64,000 nt of DNA, from positions 19,023,003 through 19,087,002 of the forward strand of contig NC_067200.1 of the NCBI RefSeq assembly GCF_000699445.3, in the 5' to 3' direction. This DNA comes from Schistosoma haematobium. Lineage: Eukaryota > Platyhelminthes > Trematoda > Strigeidida > Schistosomatidae. The notes beneath the pieces were generated by a model. The model searched no databases and was not told the origin of the DNA. It saw only the letters and a list, made by a program, of their open reading frames with translations. Positions 22,750 through 34,114 of the stretch are shown here, piece after piece. Both the position numbers and the translations under genes were made by a program. Position 1 is the first letter of the stretch; each line of letters opens with the position of its first letter.

Positions 22750-23285
22750 GTTGAATTCATGAGTCAATTGAAGCTAGACCACTATGGAAAACCTGGAAGC
22801 ACTGGACGACCGTTTCGTCCTAGAGTAGCATCCCTCAGCAGTGTACATCCACGACCCCACCTTGCGAGATTACAAACCAGGAACTACCAGTCTCCCGCGT
22901 GAACACTCAACTTCTACACCACTGAGCCAGCAACCAAATGTGTTAATGTCTAGCTTCAACTAGTATACGAAATCGAGCAACCCATTCACCATTGTCATTA
23001 GTGAGTTACTATCTCACAACAGACCCGACAGAACTCTACTGGTCACTGCTTCTCACTAGAAATCCAGGATACACCTCTTGAAACCAGTCACTAGTGGGTA
23101 TACGATGATTATTATCAGAAGGGGTTTTGTGGAGATTTAAGTAATTTTAAAGTTGAATTCATGAGTCAATTGAAGCTAGACCACCATGGAAAACCTGGAA
23201 GCACTAAACGATCGTTTCGTTCTATTGTGCGATTTTACGTCAGTGCGCATCCACGATTCCTCCCGGCGAGATTATCTTGAATTAT
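22750..23285 (-). repeat. SINE-A head-to-tail dimer, 402-bp period
   Basis: Equivalent hammerhead positions at 22812 and 23214 differ by exactly 402 bp. The first unit is complete with tRNA-like head; the second is truncated. Sense to bestrophin, intron 3. Confidence 0.8.
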
Positions 23286-23639
23286 TCTAACTTTAATGTT
23301 ACCGTTCAGTTTACAATCCAAATGTATCTCAGAAACAGTTAGGTTCATCATGAATACAATAGAATAGTTGATTACAATTGTTATGAATAGTTTTTATGAA
23401 AGAAGTTGGCTAGTGTCCTATCAAAATATCTCAATAAAACTAGATTATTTCAACACTTAGAGGTTTCTACCTCCAATTCGTCTCTTTTATTCATTAAGTC
23501 TTATAGTCACTGTTGGTTATAATTGATTTAAAAAGTGTGGACAATTCAAATGACCCTGAATAGAGTATCGAACGATTACAAACATAAAATAAGTGCATCA
23601 GGTAAAAAATGGTATGAATATTTTTTGGCAATCAGATTT

Positions 23640-24215
23640 TTTTTTTATTGAGATCATAAACCGATTGGTTTTGGACCACCGCTGGAAAACTGGAAGTACC
23701 GGACGGCCGTTTCGTCTTATTGTGAGACTCCTCCGTTGCATTGAGCATCCATGATCTCGCTCGCGGGATTAGAACCCAGGGCATTCAGTCTCTCTAACCT
23801 GTCGACCACTGAGCTGGCCGGTATTCAATGGTGTTAGTGTCTAGCATCAACCAGTCCACGAAATTACGCGACCAACTTCCACTATACTGAGGTAGATACC
23901 TGTCTCTACCCGACACGGACTAGCTCCACTGGTCATGGCTAGTCACTAGAGCTCCGAGAATTCCCTCATGAAGCTAGTCGCCAGTGAGCACATGTTAATT
24001 ATCAGTATAGGAGTTGTGGAGATTATCAAGTTTTTTTATTGAGATCATGAACCGAGCGAGCGGGATCGTGGACGCGCACTGATGAGAAGTCACACAATAG
24101 AACGAAACGGCCGTCCAGTGCTTCCAGGTTTCCAACGGTGGTCTCACATCGATCGGTTCATGATCTCAATCAAAAAAACCTAGTAATCTCCACAACCTTT
24201 ATACTGATAACACCT
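23640..24215. repeat. SINE-A: full minus unit, start of a second, then plus copy
   Basis: Minus unit 23640-24010, the next unit begins (GAGATCATGAACCGA at 24043) and is cut by a plus copy (24050-24215) starting at the B-box side of the head. Confidence 0.7.
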
Positions 24216-24600
24216 ATTTTGTATTAAACTTGTAACAAACTGTCATGTTGTCAACTGTCAACATATCTAAAGTCTTTATAAACAAAGTATCTTGACGTTA
24301 TTTTCTGTATGTGTTGTGACATACAGTGTCCGAAATCCGATACTGATACACACTGTGCTACATACTAACCCTCTCCCCCCTAAAACACCATTTGGGCAAG
24401 AGTGAACAAGAAAGTGTATTGAGCTACCAAATAAAACGCACAAATACTCATTTATATGTCTATCACTCTAATCCTTAAGAAACTGAATCCTTTCTTATCG
24501 TTTAGTTGACTTCTGTTTATTAACGATTAACCTCCTCATTATTGATTCTTTATATCACCATGGAAATTATTTATTTATCATTAAATTATTAATATAGAAT

Positions 24601-25060
<460 letters not shown>

Positions 25061-25081
25061 ATTAATATAGAATGAACTTAC

Positions 25082-25235
25082 AGCAATTTGAAGTGCAATT
25101 TGATTCATCCATGGTATATATAAATACATTTGATACCAACGTGATATTATACCAGATACAAAAAATCCCAATAAAAATGATATAGGTATATCACCTTTAG
25201 TTCGAACACAGAATTCAACAATTTCTTCAAAAATT
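25082..25235 (-). CDS. Bestrophin exon 3 (pore neck)
   Basis: 154 nt, acceptor AG at 25237-25236 and gtaagt donor with GT at 25081-25080; residues 61-112. It encodes IFEEIVEFCVRTKGDIPISFLLGFFVSGIISRWYQMYLYIPWMNQIALQIA. IPISFLLGF carries the three hydrophobic neck residues (Ile, Phe, Phe) that line the narrowest part of the bestrophin pore, and SRWYQ matches the conserved RWW-N/Q segment. The donor is crowded: a 5-truncated RTE-like LINE with a perfect 13-bp target duplication ends about 7 bp beyond it, so the insertion narrowly spared the splice site. Confidence 0.94.
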
Positions 25236-25307
25236 CTATAAAAAAGATTAATAATAAATAAGAAAGATGATTTAATTGTTAAGTATGTGATAACATGTTA
25301 ACTATGG

Positions 25308-26165
25308 ATAAGACTATCATTTATGGATAACTTTCGAATGATTGAAAAGTGACCTTGACGATGTTCATCTACTTGGTAGGGTTATATTGTGAACATGGAA
25401 ACGACAAGATCTGATAAACTACAACAGCTATTTTTTAGGACGTTACTTCAGTTAATTCAAAGCTTGTAAAATACTGACATTTATTTTTGTCCCTAATCTA
25501 TTCTACAGAACATAAGCTTTCGTTCGATGTATGATTCATTGCCATAGCCCTTTTTCTGTTCCGAAGCTATTGTAATTTAAGCATCATATTTTGCACCTTA
25601 TTTTCTACTGTAATTTCCAGCTTTAGACATAATTGTATTTTTCCTAATTATTGTACATTGTGGTCGGGTTAGTCACCTATTTGTTCATGTACCTTTTTAC
25701 AGTAATCTGAAATCAGAAGAGGAATTAGAAAAAAATCAAGATATCAGAAATAGATCGAGTAGTGTTCCAGTTGTCTTTTCTTCACTCATTCGCGTGCTTG
25801 TCAGTCAATCAGATGATAGAATAGTTTTCTTCTCTCTATCCTACTTCGAACTCACGCGTACTGGCCTCAAGGTTAGGTCAGTCAGCCTATCGCGCCAAGG
25901 TCTTAATCTTCAGCACCAAAAGTGGGTAGACAAATCAAAGGACATAACAGATTATTTGAACATTATATATTAGTGTGAGGAATTAGGATCAGGATCTACA
26001 GTTTGATGCTGTGGTTAAGAATTAGAGTTATAGTTCTCATCACGAACTGACATCAGTTAAATTGTCAAAATGATATTCGACTAAATGAGTAAACGGATTT
26101 CATACCGAAATTCAAGACTTTCTATCTTAAATCTGATTGGTTCGTTCATAAATTGTAGTCTCGTC
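25308..26165. mobile_element. Merlin-related non-autonomous element (MITE-like)
   Basis: Left end GACTATCATTTATGGATAAC and right end GTTCGTTCATAAATTGTAGT/CTCGTC resemble the two Merlin terminal repeats in inverted orientation. The interior has no transposase and does not match the coding copies. The right 130 bp recur at 54015-54140. Confidence 0.5.
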
Positions 26166-26299
26166 AAGTATCTCAAAGATTTGTTCATCAAAAAGATAAA
26201 AAAAAATATTACTGTAAAACTGAAATAGATTCCTTGATCTAATTTAATTTTAAATTGTATTGTAATATGCTCAAAATACGGTCAATTAATAAGACAAAC

Positions 26300-26592
26300 A
26301 AGAGATGCTTCTTTTCAAATGAACATAAAATATAAGCAGCAAACCCAAGGTCCGAAGGTGAAGTCGTATTACTGACTGTATAGAGGTGTGACGACAGTAA
26401 GGTGTTTCCTTCAGACAACCAACATAACAGCGATGCTGCCTTCTCACAAGGAGGAGTAAGTTTAGAAAAGATCGACCATAAAAATGCACACCACGCCTTA
26501 TCCCACAGAAATCCGTCTCCGGCAGTAAGGTCTCAACAAGTACGGAGCTAACATGAAAATTACTCACAAGAAGGTTGTGTGTGACCGACACC
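26300..26592 (-). repeat. Unclassified interspersed repeat E, copy 2
   Basis: Reverse-strand counterpart of 13418-13700. Confidence 0.6.
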
Positions 26593-26724
26593 AGACAGTT
26601 ATCGTTTTGGTACTGAAGTCACGCTTTCAGGTCATTAAGACCACTTTTAGTCCAATTTTCTGTTCAATGTATAATTCATCACAATCGATACAACCTAATC
26701 TGTAGACATAATTTTGTGCGAAAC

Positions 26725-26860
26725 TGAAACCTAGATCCAGGGTTTCCTGTTGACTACCTCCAACCACCATCACATTTTAACATAGTGCATATAATGTCGA
26801 GTCACCTAGATTGATGGTCACTCTACAACTTGGTTGGCATGATTCAGCTGGTTACTTTCT
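26725..26860 (+). repeat. SINE-C 3' fragment
   Basis: Starts at the ACCTAGATC stem III and continues through the 3' part; the tRNA head is absent. Confidence 0.55.
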
Positions 26861-27439
26861 TTGGGCTATGTTAACTCAATCTAATATAAATTTGTTCCAA
26901 AATGATTTGTTAATTAATAACTCCATCAACAGTTCGAGTGACTTGTCATAAACAACATTGGATGATGGTCATTGTATACAACAGGTCGACAAATGTTGGA
27001 AAAGTCATTCTAAATTGCTGTATGTGAGATCGGTGTATTACAGTATTTTTTAAAAGTACCCGATGTTATATTAGCTCATCTACTGAATTAACTGTACTAA
27101 CTTCTAATGATATTGCCTTTAATAAAATGGAGTCCCGCACTTCGCATATGGATTGATTAACAGTACAGTGAAATAATATATTATCAGTGATAACAGTGTA
27201 TACAGCTTATCTTGGACATGAATTCGACTGAAGGAATGTCAACATTCTGGATAAGAGATACTATAAGAATGTCAGATAATGTTTAGGAACATGTCACCTG
27301 AATCATTTAGTTACCAACAGGTACACAGACTTAGGCTCAATCCATGGACCCATAGGTAAGAGGTTAATAAATGGCAGGGTCAGAGATCGACCAACAGAGA
27401 CAAACAACGTAAATGTAAGGACAAACGAAGCGCTAACAC

Positions 27440-27725
27440 GACCCTGTATGTAAAGATCAAACCCAAGGCCTTCTGCTTCTCGAGAAAACGCTTGAACGCT
27501 AGACAATTGAGGGTGTGTGGTTTAAATGAAGTGCGATTCTGAATTCAACTAATTCACAGTAATGTGCGACCATTTTCCATTGCTTCCGGTTAATAACTCT
27601 CTCCCATAAGATATGTTTATGCTTTACTGGTCACAGCTTCTCATTAGGACTCACGAAATTCCCTCTTTAAGCTAGTCACTAGTTAGCACATGATAATTAT
27701 CAATATGAGATTTTGGAAAAGTTAA
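27440..27725 (-). repeat. SINE-A 5' portion, degenerate
   Basis: Minus strand, 5' region and tRNA-like head only. Confidence 0.55.
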
Positions 27726-28049
27726 GACTTAAACCTGTACACCATTGAATCCTGGCTTAGCGTTCGCACATAAGATCAAATGCCCTATGGTTCGAGTCCT
27801 TTTGCGGGGTCGTCGATGATCACTGAAAATCTCCGTTCTAAACGAAGAAGACTCTGGAATAAGTTTGTCCATAATGACAACACGGGCTGTACAATTAAAT
27901 CATCTACTTCAGAGGACGTATCACTACCTAAAACATTCACCTGAATTGTAAATGTTTTCCATGATTTCAAAATCTAAAGTACACTAATCGATCGATTAAC
28001 CTCTTTCCTAAAAAACTAAATTCTTTTTTCATGTTTTAACAATACTACT

Positions 28050-28225
28050 TCAATGGTTAATATCATGAATTAATTGAAGCTAGATCACCATGGAAAACTT
28101 GAAAATACTAGACGGACGTTTCGCCCTATTGTGGGACTCCTCAGCAGTGCGCATCCACGACCCGCCTCGCATGATTCGAACTCAGGACTTAACAGTCAAT
28201 CACTCGAATGTTTAACCACTAGTTC
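28050..28225 (-). repeat. SINE-A 3' portion with intact hammerhead
   Basis: Minus strand, tRNA-like head truncated in the A box at 28223; B box near 28185; hammerhead at 28150-28105. Confidence 0.8.
28105..28150 (-). ncRNA. Hammerhead ribozyme, type I, core intact, in bestrophin intron 2 (sense)
   Basis: Read on the minus strand: stem I strand GCACTG, core CTGAGGA, stem II GTCC/GGGC (one G-U), GAA, a short stem III from ACGTCCGT (A-U, C-G, 4-nt loop), cleavage triplet GTC, then stem I return TAGTAT (five of six pairs with wobbles). Every invariant core base is present. It belongs to a SINE-A copy (28050-28225). It lies in the same sense as the bestrophin transcript, about 190 nt downstream of the exon 2 donor, so self-cleavage would act on intron 2. 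Confidence 0.72.
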
Positions 28226-28260
28226 CTTTGATGATTTTCATTATAATTATGAATTGATAA

Positions 28261-28264
28261 AATG

Positions 28265-28290
<26 letters not shown>
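28261..28290. repeat. (AAT)n microsatellite
   Basis: Directly abuts the exon 2 donor hexamer at 28291-28296. Confidence 0.9.
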
Positions 28291-28295
<5 letters not shown>

Positions 28296-28296
28296 C

Positions 28297-28407
28297 ACTT
28301 TTTGCTTGTCATTCATTGCAAACCGATAAGATAAATTTAAAACATAATAAGCTGAGATGTAGATTAATAAGTCGACCCATACCAATTTGTACAAACTCCC
28401 TTTCCAT
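28297..28407 (-). CDS. Bestrophin exon 2 (first transmembrane helix)
   Basis: 111 nt between a ttttcag-type acceptor (AG at 28409-28408) and a gtaagt donor (GT at 28296-28295). It enters with one base and leaves with two. Residues 24-60 include WKGSLYKLVWVDLLIYISAYYVLNLSYRFAMNDKQK. The WKGS-hydroxy-YKL start followed by an aromatic-rich hydrophobic helix and a basic Y-R is the family signature for the first membrane segment (vertebrate WRGSIYKLLYGEFLI). All three alternative first exons join it in frame. An (AAT)n microsatellite begins right after the donor hexamer, and a sense-strand hammerhead core lies about 190 nt into the intron. Confidence 0.93.
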
Positions 28408-28699
28408 CTGAAATGATTAATTAATGTGAAAAGTGTTATTTTAGTATATAAAATATGAACAAATTGTTTATTTTAACTTAAGGGTTAATGAGACCACAGG
28501 ATTCAACCCTTCATTTATAGACAGTATGAGTAAATTAATTGTATTCCGACTAACTGGATGACAATCGACAGCGTCGTATTACCTAGTCTATAAAGCTAAT
28601 CGGCTAGGATTTTACTTATATCAACAGTCCTATCAACTTGAATATGTGTTACTCTGAACCTAATGTTATCCGACTGAAAGACACTCATCTGATTGCTCC

Positions 28700-29217
28700 C
28701 AAATGTCCTGGTACGGCCGAGAGTTGTGAGAGTCCTCTCTCCCTCTCCAAATGCACTCACATAGTAACACGTATATAGCCGCTGCCACAGAATCCTACTC
28801 ACTGCTTTCTCGTAACGGGGGTGTTGTTTATGAAATTGAGAAGACGAAAAGTGAATATCCGGTGCTTTAACCGGGTTGGTGAACATGGAGAGTCCACCTA
28901 GGGGAGTTGGAAAACCCTGATTGCAAACCAATGGTGCAAATGGGCTCCAGGATCCTGTGGGAACAAATGGCGTATGAACCAATCGTTGGTCACCGGCTAC
29001 CATGGGACTGCATCTCCTAACGTTGCTCCACTGTCTTGTGGATCAGACCTTCAAGTCGAAGGCTATGGGTGTAGCCCCCTAGGAAAACCACCTGCTTCGG
29101 TTTGGGCACCCGAGCAGTATCACAGCCCTCACACATATCGAATGAGTTTTGTGTGACGCACATGTATTTGGTACCTCCTTTTACCAATATTTATGTGTTA
29201 AAATAAATAAATAAATA
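28700..29217 (+). repeat. TAAA-tailed retroposon, full copy
   Basis: About 520 bp, from CCTGGTACGGCCGAGAG to an (AAAT)n tail. The 3' simple tail and the variable 5' end are typical of a retroposed SINE or short LINE end. Further copies at 30317, 31108, 34115, 45040 and 48655. No tRNA-like head seen; class unknown. Confidence 0.7.
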
Positions 29218-29429
29218 ACACTCATCTGATTATTTCGATGGTATTGTTTCATGGTTGTAGTATTGATTTAGTGGGTTGCAATCTTTGAAAGTATTTCAAC
29301 TTTGATGTAAATCTTCTTAGTTATTTAGTCGATCTATATCGAAAATATTGAATCTAACCTTACAAATAATAACCTAGTGATTATTCAGTATGCTTAAACT
29401 ACTTCGAAAGCACTTGTGGTCAAAAATTA

Positions 29430-29670
29430 ACTGACATAAGAGTACGTAGGAAAAAAGCTAGGGTGAGGCAAACCAAGAAGTGGGATCAGTCCATGAAGAC
29501 ACTGATTATTGAACTGAGCCATGTAGATACATGCACACCAAACAGTCAGGGTCTGTGTGATTATCATAACCAGTGGTAGGAGTTTTATTGTTCATAATTG
29601 TTTGCAATAGGGCAGGTGTATTCACGATTTGTCTTCATCTAGATCCTAATTTTCTAAATTCTTCATAAAT
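29430..29670 (+). mobile_element. CR1-like LINE 3' end
   Basis: Matches the 3' end block at 16680-16870 (AGGCAAACCAAGAAGTGG and GTTTGCAATAGGGCAGGTG). Confidence 0.6.
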
Positions 29671-29864
29671 CTTTTGTTATTTCACTAGTTTATACTTTCA
29701 GGAATCGTATCTTCGACGCCTAATATCTTCTGTTACCATTAGTGCTGTTACTAATTATACTACTCTGGGATTCGCTAATAGGATATGGTAACTTAAACCA
29801 ATGTACACATGTGCTAAGTTCTATATCGTATTTGAGTGACTAGCTAGCAAATTAAACGTGTTAT

Positions 29865-30230
29865 CAATCCCTGTAGATCATATATGTTACGTTCGCTACT
29901 TGATTAACGTAGAATATGATATACAACTAACGGCAGTCGAATGCATAGAACTCTACAGTCACAAAATCAGAAGACAGAAGTCAGAAGTTATAATTGAGCG
30001 AGAATCCAAAATATACAGAAAATCATGGGTAATAGCTTTAGCTATAACATCATTATAATATAGTCAGTCCACAAGGAAACAAGTTAGGCTACCTCCCAAT
30101 CATAGCATGTCACGTTGATATTCTAGAAAATTGTATCCGGCTCTGATTGAGTGTAAACTCTTAGGTTCCTCTAGGATCTCTGAAGGCTCCGTGATGCTTC
30201 TCGAAGCCATCTCAACAATATTTAACTGTC
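29865..30230 (+). repeat. Unclassified repeat H, copy 2
   Basis: See 19605-19925; this copy is slightly longer. Confidence 0.65.
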
Positions 30231-30316
30231 AAAGATGTTAGAGAAGATTGCGTTTCGTTTACACTTAAAAATTCACTATGACATTTGCTCGAAGTATTTT
30301 ACTAGTTTAGTCAATT

Positions 30317-30815
30317 TATTATTTATTTATTTAAACACATAAACATTGGTACAACGAGGCACCACCTATATGTGCTCCACATAAATTATTCGATTTGTGT
30401 GAGGGCTGGGATACTGTCCGGTTGTCCAAACTGAAGCTGGTGGTTTTTTAGGGGACCACACCGTGAGCCTTCGATCTAAAGTTCTGATTCACAAGACAGT
30501 GGAGCAATTGTAGTCGGTCACCAATAGTTGGTTCATACACCATTCGTTCCTTCACGATACTGGAGCACATGTGCACAATTCGTTTGGAATCGGTGTTTCT
30601 CAACTCCCCCAAGGTGAACTATCCGTGTTCACCAACCCGGTTGAAGAACCGAACATTCTATTTACGTCCTCTCAATTTCGTAAACAACAGTAATGCCACG
30701 AGAAGGCAGTGAGTCGGACTTCTCTTGAAATACTTGTATGCACGTGTCCATGTGAGAGGATTTGGAGAAGGAGAGCTGACTCTCTCCACCCTCGGCCGTA
30801 CCAGGACAATTGAGG
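30317..30815 (-). repeat. TAAA-tailed retroposon
   Basis: Opposite orientation to the others: tail ATTTATTTATTTA at 30320, 5' end at the GGCCGTACCAGG block near 30805. Confidence 0.7.
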
Positions 30816-31107
30816 GCACTACTAAAAAGTACTTTAAATCAATACACTTGAAAGTTTATCAATTATTGCGATAAATGAACCACATATGTATAAGTAATTC
30901 ATTTATGCTGTCATGTAAATAAACTGCCTACACTGATAAATAAGTATACTCATACATAATAACAGTCTGTGTGTGTATGAACTTGAATTTAATGGTAGAA
31001 TCGATGAACTAAATACGAAAAAAATTTGAATCGATTAACTTTAATGTTACAAAGATGAACTGACAACATAGAGATTCTGATGATTATCAAGATGACAACT
31101 TCATAGA

Positions 31108-31577
31108 TTGTCTCTCGAAATGCTCTCATATTGCCACGCGTATATAGCCCCTGTCAGGGAAGTCCTACTCATTGCCTTCTCGTAGTGAGGGTGTTGTTTA
31201 CGAAGTTGAGAGGACGAAGAGCTAATATCCGGTTGGTGGACATAGAGAGCCTATCTAGGGGAGTTGGAAAACCCTGATTCCAAACCAATCGTATACATGG
31301 GTTCCAGGATCTTGAAGGAAAAAATGGAGTATGAACCAATTATTGATAATCGTCTACAATGGGACTGAATCTTTTTACGTTGCTCCACTGTCTTGTGAAT
31401 CAGATCTTTAGGTCGAAGACTCCGGGTATGGCCCCCTAAGAAAACCACTTGCTTCGGTTTTGGCACTCAGGTAGTGTCACAGCCCTCACACATGTCAAAC
31501 GAGATTTGTGTGGCATATGTGTATTTGGTGCCTTCTTGTACCAATATCTATGTGTTAAAATAAATAAATAAAATAAT
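31108..31577 (+). repeat. TAAA-tailed retroposon, 5' truncated
   Basis: Lacks the first about 40 bp; ends in AAATAAATAAATAAA. Confidence 0.7.
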
Positions 31578-31884
31578 AGTGAGCAAACAGCTCAGCCTTC
31601 AAATTATCCAGTGGCCAATTCAAGAGCAAACATGAAGCGTGTGGATTATAGCTGAATACATAAACTCTTATTCACCAATTTGGTTCCAGTGAAAACCTTC
31701 AAAGTCTTAAGGAACTATGAATATACCAAAAAGGTAAACAAGATATGATTGAAAATGTGAGTACAGGAAAATATTCATCCATTAAATGTATGTAGTAAAT
31801 GAACTCAAACTATTAGGTATTACTTTATTCATTTTGTTGATGTAATTATTAACCGGTATGTGAAAACACAGTCTCCAGCAAGTC

Positions 31885-32410
31885 TTACTAAAGTAATTTG
31901 GACTTAAAAAGTGTACGGTTCATCCTGCACCTATGGACACTAATTAATTATAGATTGGATGGCTTGAGTATCATTTCACAATGTCATCCGCATCCGCGAA
32001 ACGTTTTTATCCAGGCAACAGATCCACACTATCATCACGAACTTCAATCACAGCTTTTTCTAGAAGGATTGCTGATAACTAGTGGCAATACACTGTTACT
32101 AATACGAGGATTCAGTAACGTACAGTGATGATAGTTCAGCTGATGCCATCATCTTGAAACACCGTGTTCGGTGGCTTACATATATACTACGAATGTTATT
32201 ACAGCGAATTCCACCTTGTGTATTATTTGCTGAGGCTGGGAACTAGTTAAAAAAGTGCAGTAGCCAGTTTACTATACAATGCTGGATTATGAGATAAAGT
32301 TAGGCATGACTGAAATCTCCCAGTCCTTCACAACTCGCTGGTTGACGTCCTAGAGATAGTGCAACTCACTGTCTTGAGACGTTATTAAAATTCGCTCAGA
32401 ATAGAAGCTA
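31885..32410 (+). mobile_element. CR1-like LINE C-terminal fragment
   Basis: Broken frames with SDDSSADAIILKHRVRWLTYILRM and a downstream AQNRS-like block, as at 16470-16790. Confidence 0.6.
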
Positions 32411-32562
32411 GTAATGACTCTTCAAAGATTTTCTTTTCCTTTCTTTATATAAGTGAGAGGAACTTATTTAAATGAAAAAAACCATTCTAGTTGTATTTTT
32501 CTTAACTAAACAAATTCTTCCATTATTTTTCTATACATTCATTCACTTATTTTCTTTTTTTT

Positions 32563-32815
32563 GATTGAGATCATGAATCGATGGATGTTAGACCACCATT
32601 AAAAACTTGGAAGCACTGAACGACCGTTTCGTTCTAGCGTGAGACGACTCAGCAGTGGGCATCCAGGATCCCATACACGGTTTTCGAACCCAGGACCTTC
32701 GATCTCGCATGCGAACGCCTAACATCTAGACCATTGAGTTGGCTGGCATCCACCAGTGTTAGTGTCTAACATCAACTAATCCATGAAATTGTGCGGTAGA
32801 GTCCTATTTCCACCT
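32563..32815 (-). repeat. SINE-A copy
   Basis: Good tRNA-like head (32745-32680); hammerhead core broken at CTGAGTC. Confidence 0.75.
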
Positions 32816-33124
32816 GATATGAATAGTTTTTGATTATACCTATCTTCCTTACCCTATCCTTTCAAAGTCCCAATTTCTTATCGTATGATGCATATTCATT
32901 ATGATGACCAATTTTATCATTATATATTTTCATCGTTGAAATCATGAGTCGATCTCATTTAGAATATCATTCTAATATGGGACTCATGAGTAATGAGCAC
33001 TCATAATCTTTCACTTGAGACTTTCTTAAATAAATAAATAAATAGAACCATGAATACATTGAACAATAGTTAGTTCCTTTAACACTTTTTGTAAGGGGAA
33101 CTATTAAGTAAAATTTCCAAATTA

Positions 33125-33370
33125 TACTTACTTTGTAAGCAGTGATGGACAGTGGCTAGCAGTGGAATCCAGGACGCTCGTTTCGTCTCATTAGGGATTC
33201 GTCAGCTGGATGCACCTGCATCTCAGAGTTGATGTCCACTCTGGGACTCGAACTCAGTACCATCCGCTTCAAACGTCATCGCGTTATCCACTTAGCTACT
33301 GAGTCCTGATAGTAGGATGAAACGTGCGTCCTGGATTCCACTGCTAGCCACTATCCATCACTGCTTACAA
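33125..33370. repeat. Sm-alpha-like SINE foldback
   Basis: Minus copy 33125-33310 with tRNA-like head and a hammerhead whose stem I is perfect (ATCCAG/CTGGAT) but stem II weak. A plus 3' end follows at 33310-33370. Outer ends are inverted repeats (AAGCAGTGATGGA). It lies about 130 bp downstream of exon 1a. Confidence 0.75.
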
Positions 33371-33503
33371 ATAGCTTATGAATTAGGGTAATATCGAGGC
33401 ATACGCACAGTATGCACATATGCCAATAACAAACTGATCAATTTCAGTGTTAGACTCCAATGAGAAGATACAAACCAAACAATACCAAAGGGATTATACT
33501 TAC

Positions 33504-33574
33504 TTTTTAAGAATTTTTAACAAAACAGAAGCACCTCTCCCATCAGATAATTCATCTGCATAAGCAGTTGGCAT
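33504..33574 (-). CDS. Bestrophin first coding exon 1a (proximal)
   Basis: ATG at 33574-33572 starts MPTAYADELSDGRGASVLLKILK plus two bases, ending at a gtaagt donor (GT at 33503-33502) in phase 2. Joined to exon 2 it gives LKILKKWKGSLYKL, which aligns with the vertebrate bestrophin N-terminal region (M-x-x-x-Y, then R-L-L-L-x-W-R-G-S). This is the copy nearest to exon 2, with a first intron of about 5.1 kb, so it is the default start. The N-terminal segment is cytoplasmic and packs near the calcium clasp in known bestrophin structures. An Sm-alpha-like SINE foldback sits just downstream (33125-33370) in the intron. Confidence 0.82.
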
Positions 33575-34110
33575 TATATGAATGTATGTATGTGTGTGGG
33601 TGAGTTGTTGGGTGGGTGGTTGGGTAGTTGGTTGGTTGATGAAATTGTTGTTACGACTTAATAAACTATTAAATTCCTATCTAACATTTCTATTCGATTA
33701 TGATTATTATTGATAATCATGTAACTAAGTGATCTTATAAAATTACAATTTATATATTCAACTGTTTATGAATTATTCATTATGAAATTGTCTATTCAGT
33801 TTTTTTTAGTACTAAGAGGGACATGTTGAATGTTATTGTTTTTGTTTGTTTGTTCAAAAAATTATAACCTTTGTCTTTATGAATATATATGTGTGTGTGT
33901 GTTAGTGTATGTTTCTAGGTTCCTACTTATTCAAGAGTATTGTATCTTATTTGTGTATGATTATTTATGTATATTTAATGAATTGAACGAAATTTGATTG
34001 ATTCATTGTTATTAGGATGGATACAAAATGTGTGTTTAATGAAGAAAGGAATAGAGAAGTTTAATGATTGAAGGATATCGTTTCATTGAATTCAAAATTT
34101 ATAAAGTATT
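33575..34110. other. Flank upstream of exon 1a, candidate promoter region
   Basis: No repeat copy. Holds GT/TTGG-rich runs at 33585-33640 and a GT microsatellite at 33885-33903. No TATA or initiator could be assigned. Confidence 0.35.
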
Positions 34111-34114
34111 AATA

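Noticed and set aside
28596..29003. 135-residue minus-strand open frame
   Set aside because: Antisense to the TAAA-tailed retroposon; shorter versions appear at 34587 and 48654 as shadows of the same repeat.
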